From Arcobacter sp. F155 (GTDB taxonomy: Bacteria; Campylobacterota; Campylobacteria; Campylobacterales; Arcobacteraceae), in contig NZ_PDJU01000008.1 of NCBI RefSeq assembly GCF_004116455.1, positions 1 through 64,000 on the forward strand: 64,000 bases of DNA, given 5' to 3'. The translations under genes were made by a program, and so were the position numbers. This document shows positions 9,018 to 18,818 of the stretch, piece after piece (the first letter of the stretch is position 1; each line of letters opens with the position of its first letter). The notes beneath the pieces were generated by a model, which made no database searches, had not been told where the DNA came from, and saw nothing but the letters and a program-made list of their open reading frames with translations.

Positions 9018-9947
9018 TTATCCTAAGTATTCAATAATATCTACAGCTGCTGTAGCACCATCTGCTGCGGCACATACAACTTGTTTTGCTGCTTCAATTC
9101 TAACATCACCAGCTGCATATAATCCTGGTACATTAGTTCTCATTTTAAGGTCAACAATAACTTCTGTTTGTTCATTTACATCACAAAGATATGAACCATC
9201 ATCTTGCTTTAAAGCATCACTTAATACATTTCTTCCAACAAATACAAATACACCAGGTACATCTAGTTGTCTAGTTTCACCACTCTCTTTTGATTTAACA
9301 ATAAGTCCAGTTACTCCCATGTTGTCACCGATTACTTCTTCTACAGTAACATTTGTAACTTCTTCAATATTTTCAGCTTTTTTCATGTGTTCAATTGTAC
9401 TTGGAGCAGCTCTATATGAATCTCTTCTATGTACTAAATAAACTTTAGAACAAATTTTAGAAAGGTAATAAGCTTCCTCTAAAGCAGTATCTCCACCACC
9501 AATAACAGCTACTTCTTTATTTTTATAAAAGAATCCATCACAAGTTGCACAAGTTGAAATTCCTCTTCCAAAGAACTCATCTTCACCTTTGAAACCACCT
9601 TTTTTAGGAACAGAACCAGTTGCTAAAAGTACAGATTTTGCTTCTTGTTTAGAACCATCACCTAACTCAACTTCAAAGTTATCTCCAGCTTTTCTTACTT
9701 TCATTACTTGTTGCATCTCATGTTTAAGACCAAATTTCATAGCTTGGTCTGGCCAAGTTTGCATTAACTCCATACCAGTTACAACTTTTTCTTGTCCTGG
9801 ATAGTTTTCAATTTCACTACTTCCAGTAATTTGTCCACCTGGCATACCCATTTCAAACATTGTTACGTTATTAAGTCCACCTCTAGTTGCATATAAACCA
9901 GCAGTTAAACCAGCTGGTCCTCCACCAATAATTGCTAAATCTAACAT
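9018..9947 (-). CDS. trxB: Thioredoxin-disulfide reductase
   Basis: NADPH-dependent flavoprotein that reduces thioredoxin. FAD-binding GGGPAG is at residues 8-13, redox-active CATC at 133-136, NADPH-binding [11 protein letters not shown] at about 154-164, and a C-terminal FAD motif AAGDVR near 280. 309 aa is typical of low-molecular-weight TrxR. In C. jejuni and H. pylori trxA is immediately next to trxB; here a plus-strand AGCS symporter gene lies between them. Confidence 0.96.
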   Translation of the reverse strand: MLDLAIIGGGPAGLTAGLYATRGGLNNVTMFEMGMPGGQITGSSEIENYPGQEKVVTGMELMQTWPDQAMKFGLKHEMQQVMKVRKAGDNFEVELGDGSKQEAKSVLLATGSVPKKGGFKGEDEFFGRGISTCATCDGFFYKNKEVAVIGGGDTALEEAYYLSKICSKVYLVHRRDSYRAAPSTIEHMKKAENIEEVTNVTVEEVIGDNMGVTGLIVKSKESGETRQLDVPGVFVFVGRNVLSDALKQDDGSYLCDVNEQTEVIVDLKMRTNVPGLYAAGDVRIEAAKQVVCAAADGATAAVDIIEYLG

Positions 9948-9989
9948 TCATGATCCTTTTAAATATTTGTTATTTTATACTAAGTTAAT

Positions 9990-10022
9990 TATCATTTATA
10001 TCTATTTTGAAAATAAATGATA
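9990..10022. promoter_or_regulatory. Inverted repeat in the trxB / AGCS divergent promoter region
   Basis: A perfect 10-bp inverted repeat (TATCATTTAT ... ATAAATGATA) with a 13-nt spacer lies 43 bases upstream of trxB. A third AATGATA copy followed by ATTTTTATC occurs near 10056. The units resemble half-sites of Fur/PerR-type operators, but the match is not good enough to name a regulator. The rest of the 247-bp gap holds a TATTATAC -10-like sequence near 10161 for the symporter. Confidence 0.35.
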
Positions 10023-10194
10023 CAAAATTATAAGTAAGAGTTTAATAAATCTTAAATGATAATTTTTATCCTTTAGTAAAATTTATCGTATTTAACTATA
10101 ATCTTTCTAAACAACTGCTTTAATGAATAACTATTCAAAAAAATTTAACTATTTCTAAGGTATTATACAAACTTTCAAATTTAAGGGGTATAAA

Positions 10195-11523
10195 ATGGAA
10201 TTTTTAGACAATATTATATCAACTGCCTCAGATTTTGTATGGGGTGTACCTATGCTAGTTTTATTAGTTGGTACAGGTTTATTTTTAACAATCAGATTAA
10301 AAGGTATGCAGTTTTGGGCTTTAGGTCATGCAATAAAACTTATTTTTACTAAAGAGAAAAATGCAGATGGTGATATTTCACACTTTCAAGCTTTAATGAC
10401 AGCTTTAGCTGCAACTGTAGGAATTGGAAATATAGTTGGGGTTGCTACTGCAATTACTTTTGGTGGTCCAGGTGCAGTTTTTTGGATGTGGGTTACTGGA
10501 CTTGTAGGTATGGCAACAAAATACTCAGAAGCAATCTTAGCTGTAAAATATAGAGAAAAAGGTGAGAATGGATACAAAGGTGGTCCAATGTACTACCTAT
10601 CAAAGGGATTAAATATGCCAAAACTGGCTTTCCTTTTTGCTCTTTTTACAATCCTTGCCTCATTTGGTATTGGAAATATGACTCAATCAAATGCAATCTC
10701 AAATGCACTTTTTGCACAGTTTGAAACACCATCTTGGGTTACGGGAATTGTTCTTTTAACTATTACTTCTTTTGTTGTAATTGGAGGAATTAAATCTATT
10801 GGTAAAACAACATCAATATTAATTCCTTTTATGATTGTAATTTATTTAGGAACTTCTTTGGCAATTATCGTTACAAACTTTGATAAAGTTGGCGATGCTT
10901 TTGGAATGATTTTCTATTATGCATTTAATCCAATTGCAGCTGGTGGTGGTTTTGCAGGAGCAGCAGTTGCAGCAGCTATTAGATATGGTATAGCAAGAGG
11001 TGTTTTCTCAAACGAATCAGGACTTGGTTCTGCTCCAATTGCAGCAGCAGCAGCAAAAACAAATGACCCAGCAAAACAAGCACTTGTATCAATGACTCAA
11101 ACATTTATTGATACTTTAGTTGTTTGTACTATGACAGCACTTATTATTCTTATGGCTCCTATATGGCAAACAGGTGGAAGCGCAGGAGAACTTACATTAA
11201 GGAGTTTTGAATATTTCTTAGGTGATTTTGGAGCAATTGTTATTGTTCTTGCAACTGTTTTATTTGGTTATTCAACAATTCTTGGATGGTCTTATTATGG
11301 AGAAAGAGCATTTGAATATATCTTTGGGGATAAATCAATCAAGCTTTACAGAATAGTTTTTGTAAGTTTTATTGTTGTTGGAGCAATGATAGAGCTAAAA
11401 CTTGTATGGAATTTCTCAGACTTAGCAAATGGTCTTATGGCTATTCCAAACTTAATTGCCCTACTTCTATTATCTAAAATTGTTTCAGAAGAGACAAACA
11501 GATACTTTAAAGAAAGAGCATAA
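10195..11523 (+). CDS. AGCS-family sodium:alanine/glycine symporter
   Basis: A 442-aa inner-membrane protein with about 11 hydrophobic helices. The family signatures are visible: ATVGIGNIVGVATAI-type sequence near residue 75, GGPGAVFWMW at about 89-98, GGPMYYLSKGL at about 127-137, and SNESGLGSAPIAAAAA near 273-288. It probably imports alanine or glycine with sodium. An AAGGGG ribosome site precedes the ATG, and a terminator follows, so it is a single-gene unit. Its position between trxB and trxA looks like an insertion into an older trx pair. Confidence 0.92.
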   Translation: MEFLDNIISTASDFVWGVPMLVLLVGTGLFLTIRLKGMQFWALGHAIKLIFTKEKNADGDISHFQALMTALAATVGIGNIVGVATAITFGGPGAVFWMWVTGLVGMATKYSEAILAVKYREKGENGYKGGPMYYLSKGLNMPKLAFLFALFTILASFGIGNMTQSNAISNALFAQFETPSWVTGIVLLTITSFVVIGGIKSIGKTTSILIPFMIVIYLGTSLAIIVTNFDKVGDAFGMIFYYAFNPIAAGGGFAGAAVAAAIRYGIARGVFSNESGLGSAPIAAAAAKTNDPAKQALVSMTQTFIDTLVVCTMTALIILMAPIWQTGGSAGELTLRSFEYFLGDFGAIVIVLATVLFGYSTILGWSYYGERAFEYIFGDKSIKLYRIVFVSFIVVGAMIELKLVWNFSDLANGLMAIPNLIALLLLSKIVSEETNRYFKERA

Positions 11524-11560
11524 AAAAAGGGAAAAGGCTTTTGCCTCTTCCCTTCTATTT
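11524..11560. terminator. Bidirectional terminator between AGCS gene and trxA
   Basis: A 12-bp stem with one mismatch (AAGGGAAAAGGC / GCCTCTTCCCTT), a TTTT loop, an A-run on one side and T-rich sequence on the other, placed between two convergent genes. Confidence 0.8.
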
Positions 11561-11573
11561 ATATTAATATTTT

Positions 11574-11891
11574 TTATGCTAAAGAATTGATTTTTTCTGC
11601 TAATGCTTGCTTAGAAGTAGCACCAACCATTTGATCAACAACTTCTCCATCTTTCATGAAAATAATTGTTGGAATAGATCTAATTCCATATTTTACAGCT
11701 AAATCTTGTTGTTCGTCAGTATTTACTTTACAAATATTTGCTTTACCTTCAAACTCTTCAGCTAATTCTTCGATTACAGGAGCAATCATTCTACAAGGTC
11801 CACACCATGGAGCCCAAAAATCTACTAATGAAACACCTGAGTTAACAGTTGACTCAAAATTCTCTGGAGTTAAATCTATATACTTACCCAT
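11574..11891 (-). CDS. trxA: Thioredoxin
   Basis: A small (105 aa) cytoplasmic disulfide reductant. The active site WCGPC is at residues 29-33, preceded by VDFWAP and followed by the cis-proline motif SIPT near 73-76. Its reductase TrxB is 1.6 kb away on the same strand. A TATAAT at 11925-11930 gives it its own promoter. Confidence 0.97.
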   Translation of the reverse strand: MGKYIDLTPENFESTVNSGVSLVDFWAPWCGPCRMIAPVIEELAEEFEGKANICKVNTDEQQDLAVKYGIRSIPTIIFMKDGEVVDQMVGATSKQALAEKINSLA

Positions 11892-11924
11892 TTTTAATTC
11901 CTTTTTTAGTCTTAAAATTACTAA

Positions 11925-11930
11925 ATTATA
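11925..11930 (-). promoter_or_regulatory. -10 element for trxA
   Basis: TATAAT on the minus strand, 34 bases before the trxA ATG, with an AAAAAAGGAATT ribosome site downstream. Confidence 0.5.
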
Positions 11931-12008
11931 CAGTCAAAAACTTTAAATAAACTTGGCTAAATAAACTTTACGTTAGAATAAAAGCTAAATTTATTATGGA
12001 TGAATTAT

Positions 12009-14576
12009 ATGGATATTAGAAAAGAGTATTTAGAGTTTTTTAAAAGCAAAGGACATGAAGTAATTTCTTCAATGCCTTTAGTACCTGATGATCCCACATT
12101 AATGTTTACCAATGCAGGAATGGTACAGTTTAAAGACATTTTTACAGGAGCAGTTCCAAAGCCAAGTAACCCAACAGCAACGTCTTGTCAGCTTTGTGTA
12201 AGGGCTGGGGGAAAACATAATGACTTAGAAAATGTTGGATATACAGCAAGACACCATACGCTATTTGAGATGTTAGGGAACTTCTCATTTGGTGATTACT
12301 TCAAAGAAGATGCTATTGCTTATGCATGGGAATTTGTAACAAAAAACCTTGCAATGCCAGTTGATAAGCTATGGGTAACTATTCACGATAGTGATGATGA
12401 AGCTTTTGAAATATGGCAAAAACATATTGATGCATCAAGAATCAAAAGATTTGGTGACAAAGATAACTTCTGGTCAATGGGAGATACAGGACCTTGTGGA
12501 CCATGTTCTGAAATCTTCTATGATCAAGGGTCTGAGCACTTCAATACAGAAGAAGATTATTTAGGTGGAGAAGGTGATAGATTCCTAGAAATCTGGAACT
12601 TAGTATTTATGCAATATGAGCAAACTAAAAATGCAGATGGAACTATTACAAGAAGTGAACTTCCTAAACCATCTATTGATACAGGAATGGGACTTGAAAG
12701 AGTTATCGCTATTAAAGAAGGTGTTTATAACAACTTTGACTCTTCAAACTTCCAACCAATTATCAAAAAACTAGAAAGCTTAGCAGAGAAGAAAATTGAT
12801 GAATCAACAATTGGTTCATATAGAGTTATTGCTGACCATTTAAGAGCAAACTCATTTATGCTTTCACAAGGAATTCTTTTTGGAAATGAAGGAAGACCTT
12901 ATGTAAATAGAAGAATTATGAGAAGAGCTGTAAGACATGGTTATTTACTAGGATTTAGAAAACCATTTATGTCAAAACTATATGACACTTTATGTGATAT
13001 TTTAGGTTCTCATTACACAGAACTAGTTGAGCAAAAAGATTATGTAAAAGAGCAATTAACTTTAGAAGAAGAGAGATTCTTTAAAACTATTGAATCTGGT
13101 ATGACTCTGTTTAATGAAGAGTTAGCAAATACTAAAGAGAAGTTTTCTGGTGATATTGCATTTAAACTATATGATGAAAAAGGTTTCCCTTTAGATTTAA
13201 CACAAGACATGTTAAGAGATAAAAACCTTGATGTTGATGTTGAAAAATTTGATGAACTAATGGCAGCTCAAAAAGCTAAAGCAAAAGCTTCTTGGAAAGG
13301 AAGTGGAGACGCTGCAACTGATGGAGACTTTAAATCACTTATTGAAAAATATGGTGAAAATGAGTTTGTAGGATATACAAGTATTACTACAAAAAGCAAA
13401 ATCTTAGCAATCTTAGATGAAAACTTTAAAGAAGTTAACTCTTTAGAAAAAGGTTCAATTGGTTGGGTTATGCTTGACAAAACTCCATTCTATGCAACAT
13501 CTGGTGGTCAAACTGGTGATATTGGAGCATTAGAAGATGAAGAGCATGTTGCTATTATTGAAGCAACTGAAAAATTCCATGGAATTAATCTTTCTAAAGT
13601 AAAAGTTGAACACTCTAATATTTCAGCAGGTGAAGAAGTTAATGCTATTGTTGCAAATAGAGGTGAAGTTGCGAAACATCACTCAGCAACACACCTTTTA
13701 CAAAGTGCTCTAAAAATGGTATTAGGTGATACTGTATCACAAGCTGGTTCTTTAAATGATGCTTCAAGATTAAGATTTGACTTTACATATCCAAAAGCTA
13801 TGACAACTGAACAAATTGATGAAGTTGAAGATTTAGTTAACTCTATGATAGCTAGAGGACTAAAAGGTGAAGTTGAAGAGTTACCTATAGAAGAAGCTAA
13901 GAAAAAAGGTGCTATTGCTATGTTTGGTGAAAAATATGGTGATACTGTAAGAGTAGTTAGCTTTGGAGATGTTTCAGTTGAGTTCTGTGGAGGAACACAC
14001 GTAAGAAATGCTTTAGATATTGGATCTTTCTATATTACTAAAGAGTCTGGTGTTAGTGCAGGTGTTAGAAGAATTGAAGCTGTTTGTGGATTAGCAGCAA
14101 TTAACTATACTAAAGCAATTATCAATGAAATGACTCAAGTTAAAGCTGAAGTTAAAAACAACGATGCAATTGCTGGAATTAAAAAGTTAAAAGACCAAGT
14201 TAAAGATCTTAAAAAAGAGCTTGAAGATGCACAAAACTCAATTCAAACTCCTATTTCTGAAGAGACAATTGGTGATACTAAAGTTGTAGTTGATATTGTT
14301 GAAAATGGTGATATCAAAAAACTAGTTGATGATTATAAAAATGGAAATGAAAAAGTAGCTATCTTACTTATTCAACCAAAGGGTGAAAAAGTAATGCTAG
14401 TTGCAGGAAGCAAAAACACTAATGTAAAAGCAGGTGACTGGATTAAAGCAGTTGCACCAATTGTAGGTGGTGGAGGTGGTGGAAGACCAGACTTCGCACA
14501 AGCAGGTGGAAAAGATGTTTCTAAAGTAAATGAAGCAAAAGAAGCTGCAATAAATTTTGTAAAGGAAAACTTATAA
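12009..14576 (+). CDS. alaS: Alanyl-tRNA synthetase
   Basis: Charges tRNA-Ala. The class II catalytic core begins near residue 1 ([14 protein letters not shown]) and includes [11 protein letters not shown] and [18 protein letters not shown]. The editing domain carries HHSATHLL near 560 (HxxxH zinc motif) and its partner CGGTHVRN near 660. The C-terminal Gly-rich C-Ala domain ([16 protein letters not shown]) is near the end. Two ATGs are possible, 12000 and 12009. I chose 12009 because GGATG is well spaced for it and family proteins begin MDIR. The next gene starts 1 base after the stop. Confidence 0.96.
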   Translation: MDIRKEYLEFFKSKGHEVISSMPLVPDDPTLMFTNAGMVQFKDIFTGAVPKPSNPTATSCQLCVRAGGKHNDLENVGYTARHHTLFEMLGNFSFGDYFKEDAIAYAWEFVTKNLAMPVDKLWVTIHDSDDEAFEIWQKHIDASRIKRFGDKDNFWSMGDTGPCGPCSEIFYDQGSEHFNTEEDYLGGEGDRFLEIWNLVFMQYEQTKNADGTITRSELPKPSIDTGMGLERVIAIKEGVYNNFDSSNFQPIIKKLESLAEKKIDESTIGSYRVIADHLRANSFMLSQGILFGNEGRPYVNRRIMRRAVRHGYLLGFRKPFMSKLYDTLCDILGSHYTELVEQKDYVKEQLTLEEERFFKTIESGMTLFNEELANTKEKFSGDIAFKLYDEKGFPLDLTQDMLRDKNLDVDVEKFDELMAAQKAKAKASWKGSGDAATDGDFKSLIEKYGENEFVGYTSITTKSKILAILDENFKEVNSLEKGSIGWVMLDKTPFYATSGGQTGDIGALEDEEHVAIIEATEKFHGINLSKVKVEHSNISAGEEVNAIVANRGEVAKHHSATHLLQSALKMVLGDTVSQAGSLNDASRLRFDFTYPKAMTTEQIDEVEDLVNSMIARGLKGEVEELPIEEAKKKGAIAMFGEKYGDTVRVVSFGDVSVEFCGGTHVRNALDIGSFYITKESGVSAGVRRIEAVCGLAAINYTKAIINEMTQVKAEVKNNDAIAGIKKLKDQVKDLKKELEDAQNSIQTPISEETIGDTKVVVDIVENGDIKKLVDDYKNGNEKVAILLIQPKGEKVMLVAGSKNTNVKAGDWIKAVAPIVGGGGGGRPDFAQAGGKDVSKVNEAKEAAINFVKENL

Positions 14577-14577
14577 T

Positions 14578-15057
14578 ATGGAATCATTGTTTAACAATTT
14601 TTCTTCACTTATAGTTTTTTTACATGTTCTTTCTGCCGTAGTATGGCTAGGAGGAATGATTGTAATGAGATTTGCAGTTCACTACTCAATGCAAAAAGTA
14701 GATGAACCTAAAATCAAATTAGGAAGAACTTTAGAGAGTCTAAAAAGATTTTTCTCTATGGTTATTCCTTCAATCATAATTTTACTAGCAACTGCTATTA
14801 TTATGATTATTGCTTTAGGCTTTAAGGGCACAGAGCTTTATTCAACAGTAATAGCAAAAGAAGCTATATGGATTATAATGACTGTAGTTTTTACTATTAT
14901 TTATGTAAAAAGAAATCAAGCACAAAAAGCTTTTGATAAAGGTGAGTTTCCACTTGCAAAACAAAAGCTAGAACCAATTGCTAGTTTTCTAATACCTTTA
15001 AATATAGTTTTAGGACTTATCGCTATTTATTTAGGTGTAACACTTAGAGGATTCTAA
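14578..15057 (+). CDS. Small four-helix membrane protein, CopD/HemJ-like
   Basis: A 159-aa protein with four predicted membrane helices (about residues 8-28, 59-79, 95-110 and 135-155). The first helix contains FLHVLSAVVWLGGM, with a histidine and a WxGG-type motif shared by the CopD/HemJ membrane families. By that resemblance it may bind haem or metal in the inner membrane, but this is inference. It begins one base after alaS and ends one base before the lipoprotein gene, so the three form an operon. Confidence 0.7.
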   Translation: MESLFNNFSSLIVFLHVLSAVVWLGGMIVMRFAVHYSMQKVDEPKIKLGRTLESLKRFFSMVIPSIIILLATAIIMIIALGFKGTELYSTVIAKEAIWIIMTVVFTIIYVKRNQAQKAFDKGEFPLAKQKLEPIASFLIPLNIVLGLIAIYLGVTLRGF

Positions 15058-15058
15058 A

Positions 15059-15562
15059 ATGAAAACAATAAAGCTATTACTTACTTCAATAGTTTTTATT
15101 TTTTTATTTACAGGCTGTTTTTCAAACAGCTCTGTAACACTAAACCCAAAACCAAATCCAAATTTAGAATTTAGAGATTATGAAGCCAATCAAAAACTTT
15201 ATAATCAACTACTTACACACTATAAACAATGGAAAGGTGTAAGATATAAATACGGAGGAACAACAAAAAGAGGAGTTGATTGCTCTGCTTTTGTTCAAAA
15301 TGCCTATAGAAATGCTTTTAAAATAAGAATTCCACGTACTACAAAACTTCAATCTCAAGTTGGACAAGAAATTGGAATGGCTGATTTACAAATTGGTGAT
15401 TTAATCTTCTTTAAAACAGGCTATAAAACAAGACATGTGGGAATATACCTTGGAGGAGGAGACTTTATGCACGCTTCTACTAAAAAAGGTGTCACAATCT
15501 CTAGTTTGGATAATCCTTACTATATAAAACAGCTTTGGAAAATCCAAAGAATCTTTAACTAA
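15059..15562 (+). CDS. NlpC/P60-family lipoprotein (putative peptidoglycan endopeptidase)
   Basis: A 167-aa lipoprotein. The signal peptide ends in lipobox FTGC with the lipid-bearing cysteine at residue 20. The NlpC/P60 domain (about 50-160) has the catalytic cysteine in GVDCSAFV at C75, the histidine in RHVGIYLG at H126, and a later histidine in FMHAS at H138. Such Spr-like enzymes cut stem peptides or cross-links in the cell wall. The gene is translationally linked to the upstream alaS and membrane protein genes; the AEC gene converges 7 bases away. Confidence 0.9.
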   Translation: MKTIKLLLTSIVFIFLFTGCFSNSSVTLNPKPNPNLEFRDYEANQKLYNQLLTHYKQWKGVRYKYGGTTKRGVDCSAFVQNAYRNAFKIRIPRTTKLQSQVGQEIGMADLQIGDLIFFKTGYKTRHVGIYLGGGDFMHASTKKGVTISSLDNPYYIKQLWKIQRIFN

Positions 15563-15569
15563 TCCTTTC

Positions 15570-16496
15570 TTAAAATCCTCCATAAATAGCTAACATAACT
15601 GGAATATAAATAACAGAAACTATTGTTGATAAAAGTACCGTAAATGATGCTTTCTCTGGTTTTGCTTTTAATAAGACAGCTAGTGTAACAGTATTCCCTG
15701 CAAGTGGTACAATTGAGAATAAAAACATTACTTTATAAATCTCTTCATTTAAAAAGTTAATAAATGTTTTATCTACAAAAATTATTGCTAATACAACTGC
15801 TGGCCAGAAAATAAATTTAAAGAAGTAAGAAATTCTAATATACTTTTTATCAAAATCTTCATGTAGATTAAAGCCTTTCATTCCCATACCAAGCATCATC
15901 ATTCCTAAGATTCCGTATGCCCATTTTAGGTTTTCAAAATATGGAACAATAACTTCTGGTGTTCTAAAACCAACAAGGTTAAATGAAAGACCAGCTATGA
16001 AAGCATAAAGAAGTGGTAGTTTTAAAACTTTTATAATAGATTGACGTGCAGTGAAACTTCCCTTTGCAGTAACATAAAAACCAGTTGTATTTTCATATAA
16101 AAGTGAAGCTAAAGTACCAAAAATAAAGATATTTGCAACACTTGGTTCTAATAAAATCATAGCTAAAGGAATCCCAAAATACCCAGTGTTTCCTGTACCA
16201 CAAGTAAAAGCTAGTGTATTTACACTTGCATCATTCCATTCATTTTTATACTTTTTCAAAATATAAAAAGCAATAACACTTCCAAAGATAAAAATAAATA
16301 AGGGTAGAAATACTAACTGCATATTAATTTCAATAGATAAAACAGCAAAAAATATAACAATTGGTCCTAAAATATATACCAATAAAAAGGCAATTTGTTC
16401 TCTTTTTATTCTAAAATATCTAGCTAATATATACCCTATTCCAATATTTAAATATAAAGGTGCGATTTTTCCTAAGATTATAAAAAATATATTCAT
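15570..16496 (-). CDS. AEC-family transporter
   Basis: A 308-aa membrane protein with about ten helices in two halves, as in the auxin efflux carrier (AEC) family, whose bacterial members move malate, malonate or similar anions. GTGNTGYFGIPLA at about residues 100-112 and GNTVTLAVLL near 270-280 are the paired family motifs. It overlaps the upstream transporter gene by 4 bases and forms a three-gene operon with it and the PanE-like gene. The substrate is unknown. Confidence 0.87.
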   Translation of the reverse strand: MNIFFIILGKIAPLYLNIGIGYILARYFRIKREQIAFLLVYILGPIVIFFAVLSIEINMQLVFLPLFIFIFGSVIAFYILKKYKNEWNDASVNTLAFTCGTGNTGYFGIPLAMILLEPSVANIFIFGTLASLLYENTTGFYVTAKGSFTARQSIIKVLKLPLLYAFIAGLSFNLVGFRTPEVIVPYFENLKWAYGILGMMMLGMGMKGFNLHEDFDKKYIRISYFFKFIFWPAVVLAIIFVDKTFINFLNEEIYKVMFLFSIVPLAGNTVTLAVLLKAKPEKASFTVLLSTIVSVIYIPVMLAIYGGF

Positions 16497-17773
16497 TCAA
16501 GTCCTAAGTAGTTTGATAAAAGGAAAAGCATTATAACACAAATGAAATACATCTTAATAGCATAAGGTAAATTTGTTCTAAAAATCTCTTTTGCCTCTAA
16601 TTCATACCTTGCTTGCATTGTAAGATTTAATCCACTAAAAGGTGATGTTGATACAGCAATTGCCCATGACATCAAAAAAGACACAGCTAATAAAGTATGG
16701 TTTAGTTGGTCAACCCAGTTTCCTAAAACAGCTATTGAAATAATAGGATGAATTCCAACAAAAGATAAAAGAATAAATATAAGTAAAATAAGAGATGCAT
16801 AAAAGCCATTTAATTGCTCAAAGGGCAAAGATAAATTCATACCTAATAAAACAGAACTAATACTAACTCCAAACATTCCTGCTATTAAAAACAAAGCTAT
16901 CTCATTTTTCATTTTAGGAAGCTCACAACTTATATGAGCTTTTAGCTTTTCACTACTGTTTTTAAGTCCAAACTTTAGAGGTAAAATAAAGATTGCAAGA
17001 AGCAGTGAAAAAATAGATATCAGCAAAATAACTTTTAACTCAGGGAAAAAATGATGAGTTACTAATACTAAAAATGCTAAAGAAAAAGGTAAATACAGAG
17101 TTTCAAACTCCATTGGGTAACCTCTAAACTCATCAAGTAATGGTTCATTTTTAACTTCAAAAAAAGTTACTAAGAAAGTTAAAAAAGCTAAGACCAGTCC
17201 CAAACTTAAAATAACAGATGAAGAAAGATTGGGAGCATAAGTAATAGCTGCAGCAAAGGCAACAAAAAATGGAGACCAATAAGCATCAGAAGAAAAAGCT
17301 CTTGTAAGAGTTATTATTTGAAGCTTTGTTAATTTTGCTTTTTTATATAGCTTATCTGCAACAATAATCAAAGAAGAAAGGTTTATAACCGAACCAAAAA
17401 GATGAACCCCTAAATAGGTTTTAAAAAAGCTTTTTTCCCCCTTTGGTAAAGACTTTATAGCCTTTACTTTAGGAGTAGCAATAAGCCTTAAAAAACCAAC
17501 ACCTATTAAAAGTGTTAAAAGGTATTGATTTACACTAATAGCTTTTATAAAATCTATATCAAAACTATTATAAAAAGAGTAAGCAAAGGCAATTACACTT
17601 AGCGCAAGTAGTTTATATAAAAGTGATTTTCCATTTACACTTTTAAACAAACTAATTAATGCTAGCCAAGCTATAAAACCTGCTATAAATACTAACTTCT
17701 CATCAAAAAAATATGCAATTATTGTAAGAAGAAAAGAGAGAAATATTAAGTATCCAGAGCTTTTTGTTATCAC
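16493..17773 (-). CDS. Polytopic membrane protein, possible ion-transporter-superfamily carrier
   Basis: I do not recognise the family with certainty. The 426-aa protein has about eleven to twelve hydrophobic helices. Two re-entrant-like segments, SSDAYWSPFFVAF (about 163-175) and STSPFSGLNL (about 384-393), and VGIHPIISI in between resemble the paired hairpin motifs of ArsB/DASS-type anion carriers. It overlaps the AEC gene by 4 bases and shares one base with the PanE-like gene, so expression with both is nearly certain. A carboxylate carrier is an inference from context. Confidence 0.7.
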   Translation of the reverse strand: MITKSSGYLIFLSFLLTIIAYFFDEKLVFIAGFIAWLALISLFKSVNGKSLLYKLLALSVIAFAYSFYNSFDIDFIKAISVNQYLLTLLIGVGFLRLIATPKVKAIKSLPKGEKSFFKTYLGVHLFGSVINLSSLIIVADKLYKKAKLTKLQIITLTRAFSSDAYWSPFFVAFAAAITYAPNLSSSVILSLGLVLAFLTFLVTFFEVKNEPLLDEFRGYPMEFETLYLPFSLAFLVLVTHHFFPELKVILLISIFSLLLAIFILPLKFGLKNSSEKLKAHISCELPKMKNEIALFLIAGMFGVSISSVLLGMNLSLPFEQLNGFYASLILLIFILLSFVGIHPIISIAVLGNWVDQLNHTLLAVSFLMSWAIAVSTSPFSGLNLTMQARYELEAKEIFRTNLPYAIKMYFICVIMLFLLSNYLGLE

Positions 17774-18723
17774 TACTTTTCACTTCTTTTTTTATTGTAT
17801 AAAACTTCTAAGATAGTTGATACACTTCTTGTATATGGAGCATCTAAAGCTTGTTTTTCGCAGTTTCTAATAACAACTCCACAAATCTCATCCAACTCTA
17901 AATCTCTATTGTGTTCTGTATCAACCCACATTGAAGGTTTGATTGACTCAAAGTTTGTCATTAATTCAAACATTTTATCAGCATCTATTTGAGTTAGATT
18001 AACACCAATTGCATTTGAAGCAAGAGCAGCTTCACTCATAAGTCCATGAATAATCTTTGATACTTTTTCATCTCTAATTAAAACACCTGAATACTCTTGA
18101 AGTAAAGCACAAATTGCATTTACACCATTGTTTATGATAAGTTTATTCCAAAGTTCTAATTTGATATCTTCACAAAGTATAGTTTGAGTTGCTGTTTTAT
18201 CTAATAACACTTTTAGCTTTTCTAAAAACTCTTGATTTTGATTATTAGAAGATACAGCACCAAGTAAAGTTTGAACTTCACCTGTTGAATCAATATGACC
18301 TAATGATATTGTGTGAGCTGCAATAAGCCTTGTAAGACCACCTATTACATACTCTTTAGGATAATACTTAGCCATGATATCTTCATTTTCTACACCATTT
18401 TGCAAAGAGATATAATAAGGTACCTTTTTAGCTTCACTAATCCAAGAAGCTAAAGATTTTGAAATAGTTTCAGTACTCATTGATTTTGTAGCAATAAAAA
18501 TAGCATCTATGTTTTCAGGATTTTCATTTAATAATTCTTCGATACTAAGAGTCTCTATTTTATCTTCAATAACATAGTTAGGATGAGTTAATTTGATTTT
18601 ATTATTTTTTAAATATTCTAAGTTCTCACCTCTTGCTACAAATCTAACATTACAGCCAATATTATGTAGAATCATTCCATAAAAAGCTCCTATTCCACCT
18701 GCACCTATAACAACAATATTCAT
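17773..18723 (-). CDS. Ketopantoate reductase-family (PanE/ApbA-like) oxidoreductase
   Basis: A 316-aa NADP-dependent 2-hydroxyacid-forming reductase family member. The N-terminal dinucleotide-binding motif GAGGIGAFYG is at residues 7-16; ISLQNGVEN near 105-113 and KLIINNGVNAI near 190-200 (with the catalytic lysine) are PanE family landmarks. True ketopantoate reductase for pantothenate synthesis is possible. Co-transcription with two transporters could instead mean a paralogue acting on an imported or exported 2-oxo acid. First gene of a three-gene operon. Confidence 0.8.
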   Translation of the reverse strand: MNIVVIGAGGIGAFYGMILHNIGCNVRFVARGENLEYLKNNKIKLTHPNYVIEDKIETLSIEELLNENPENIDAIFIATKSMSTETISKSLASWISEAKKVPYYISLQNGVENEDIMAKYYPKEYVIGGLTRLIAAHTISLGHIDSTGEVQTLLGAVSSNNQNQEFLEKLKVLLDKTATQTILCEDIKLELWNKLIINNGVNAICALLQEYSGVLIRDEKVSKIIHGLMSEAALASNAIGVNLTQIDADKMFELMTNFESIKPSMWVDTEHNRDLELDEICGVVIRNCEKQALDAPYTRSVSTILEVLYNKKRSEK

Positions 18724-18778
18724 TACTTTTCCCCAATATTACATTTTATTTTAAAACAAGTATTATATACTAATTGAG

Positions 18779-18784
18779 TATAAT
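18779..18784 (+). promoter_or_regulatory. -10 element for maf and tautomerase genes
   Basis: TATAAT 35 bases before the TTG start of maf, followed by an AAAAAAGGA ribosome site. Confidence 0.45.
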
Positions 18785-18818
18785 TCAAATAAAAACATAT
18801 TAAAAAAGGAATACTGTT

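Noticed and set aside
14372-14587. Minus-strand frame across the end of alaS
   Set aside because: Proline-rich shadow of the Gly-rich C-Ala domain; no promoter or ribosome site.
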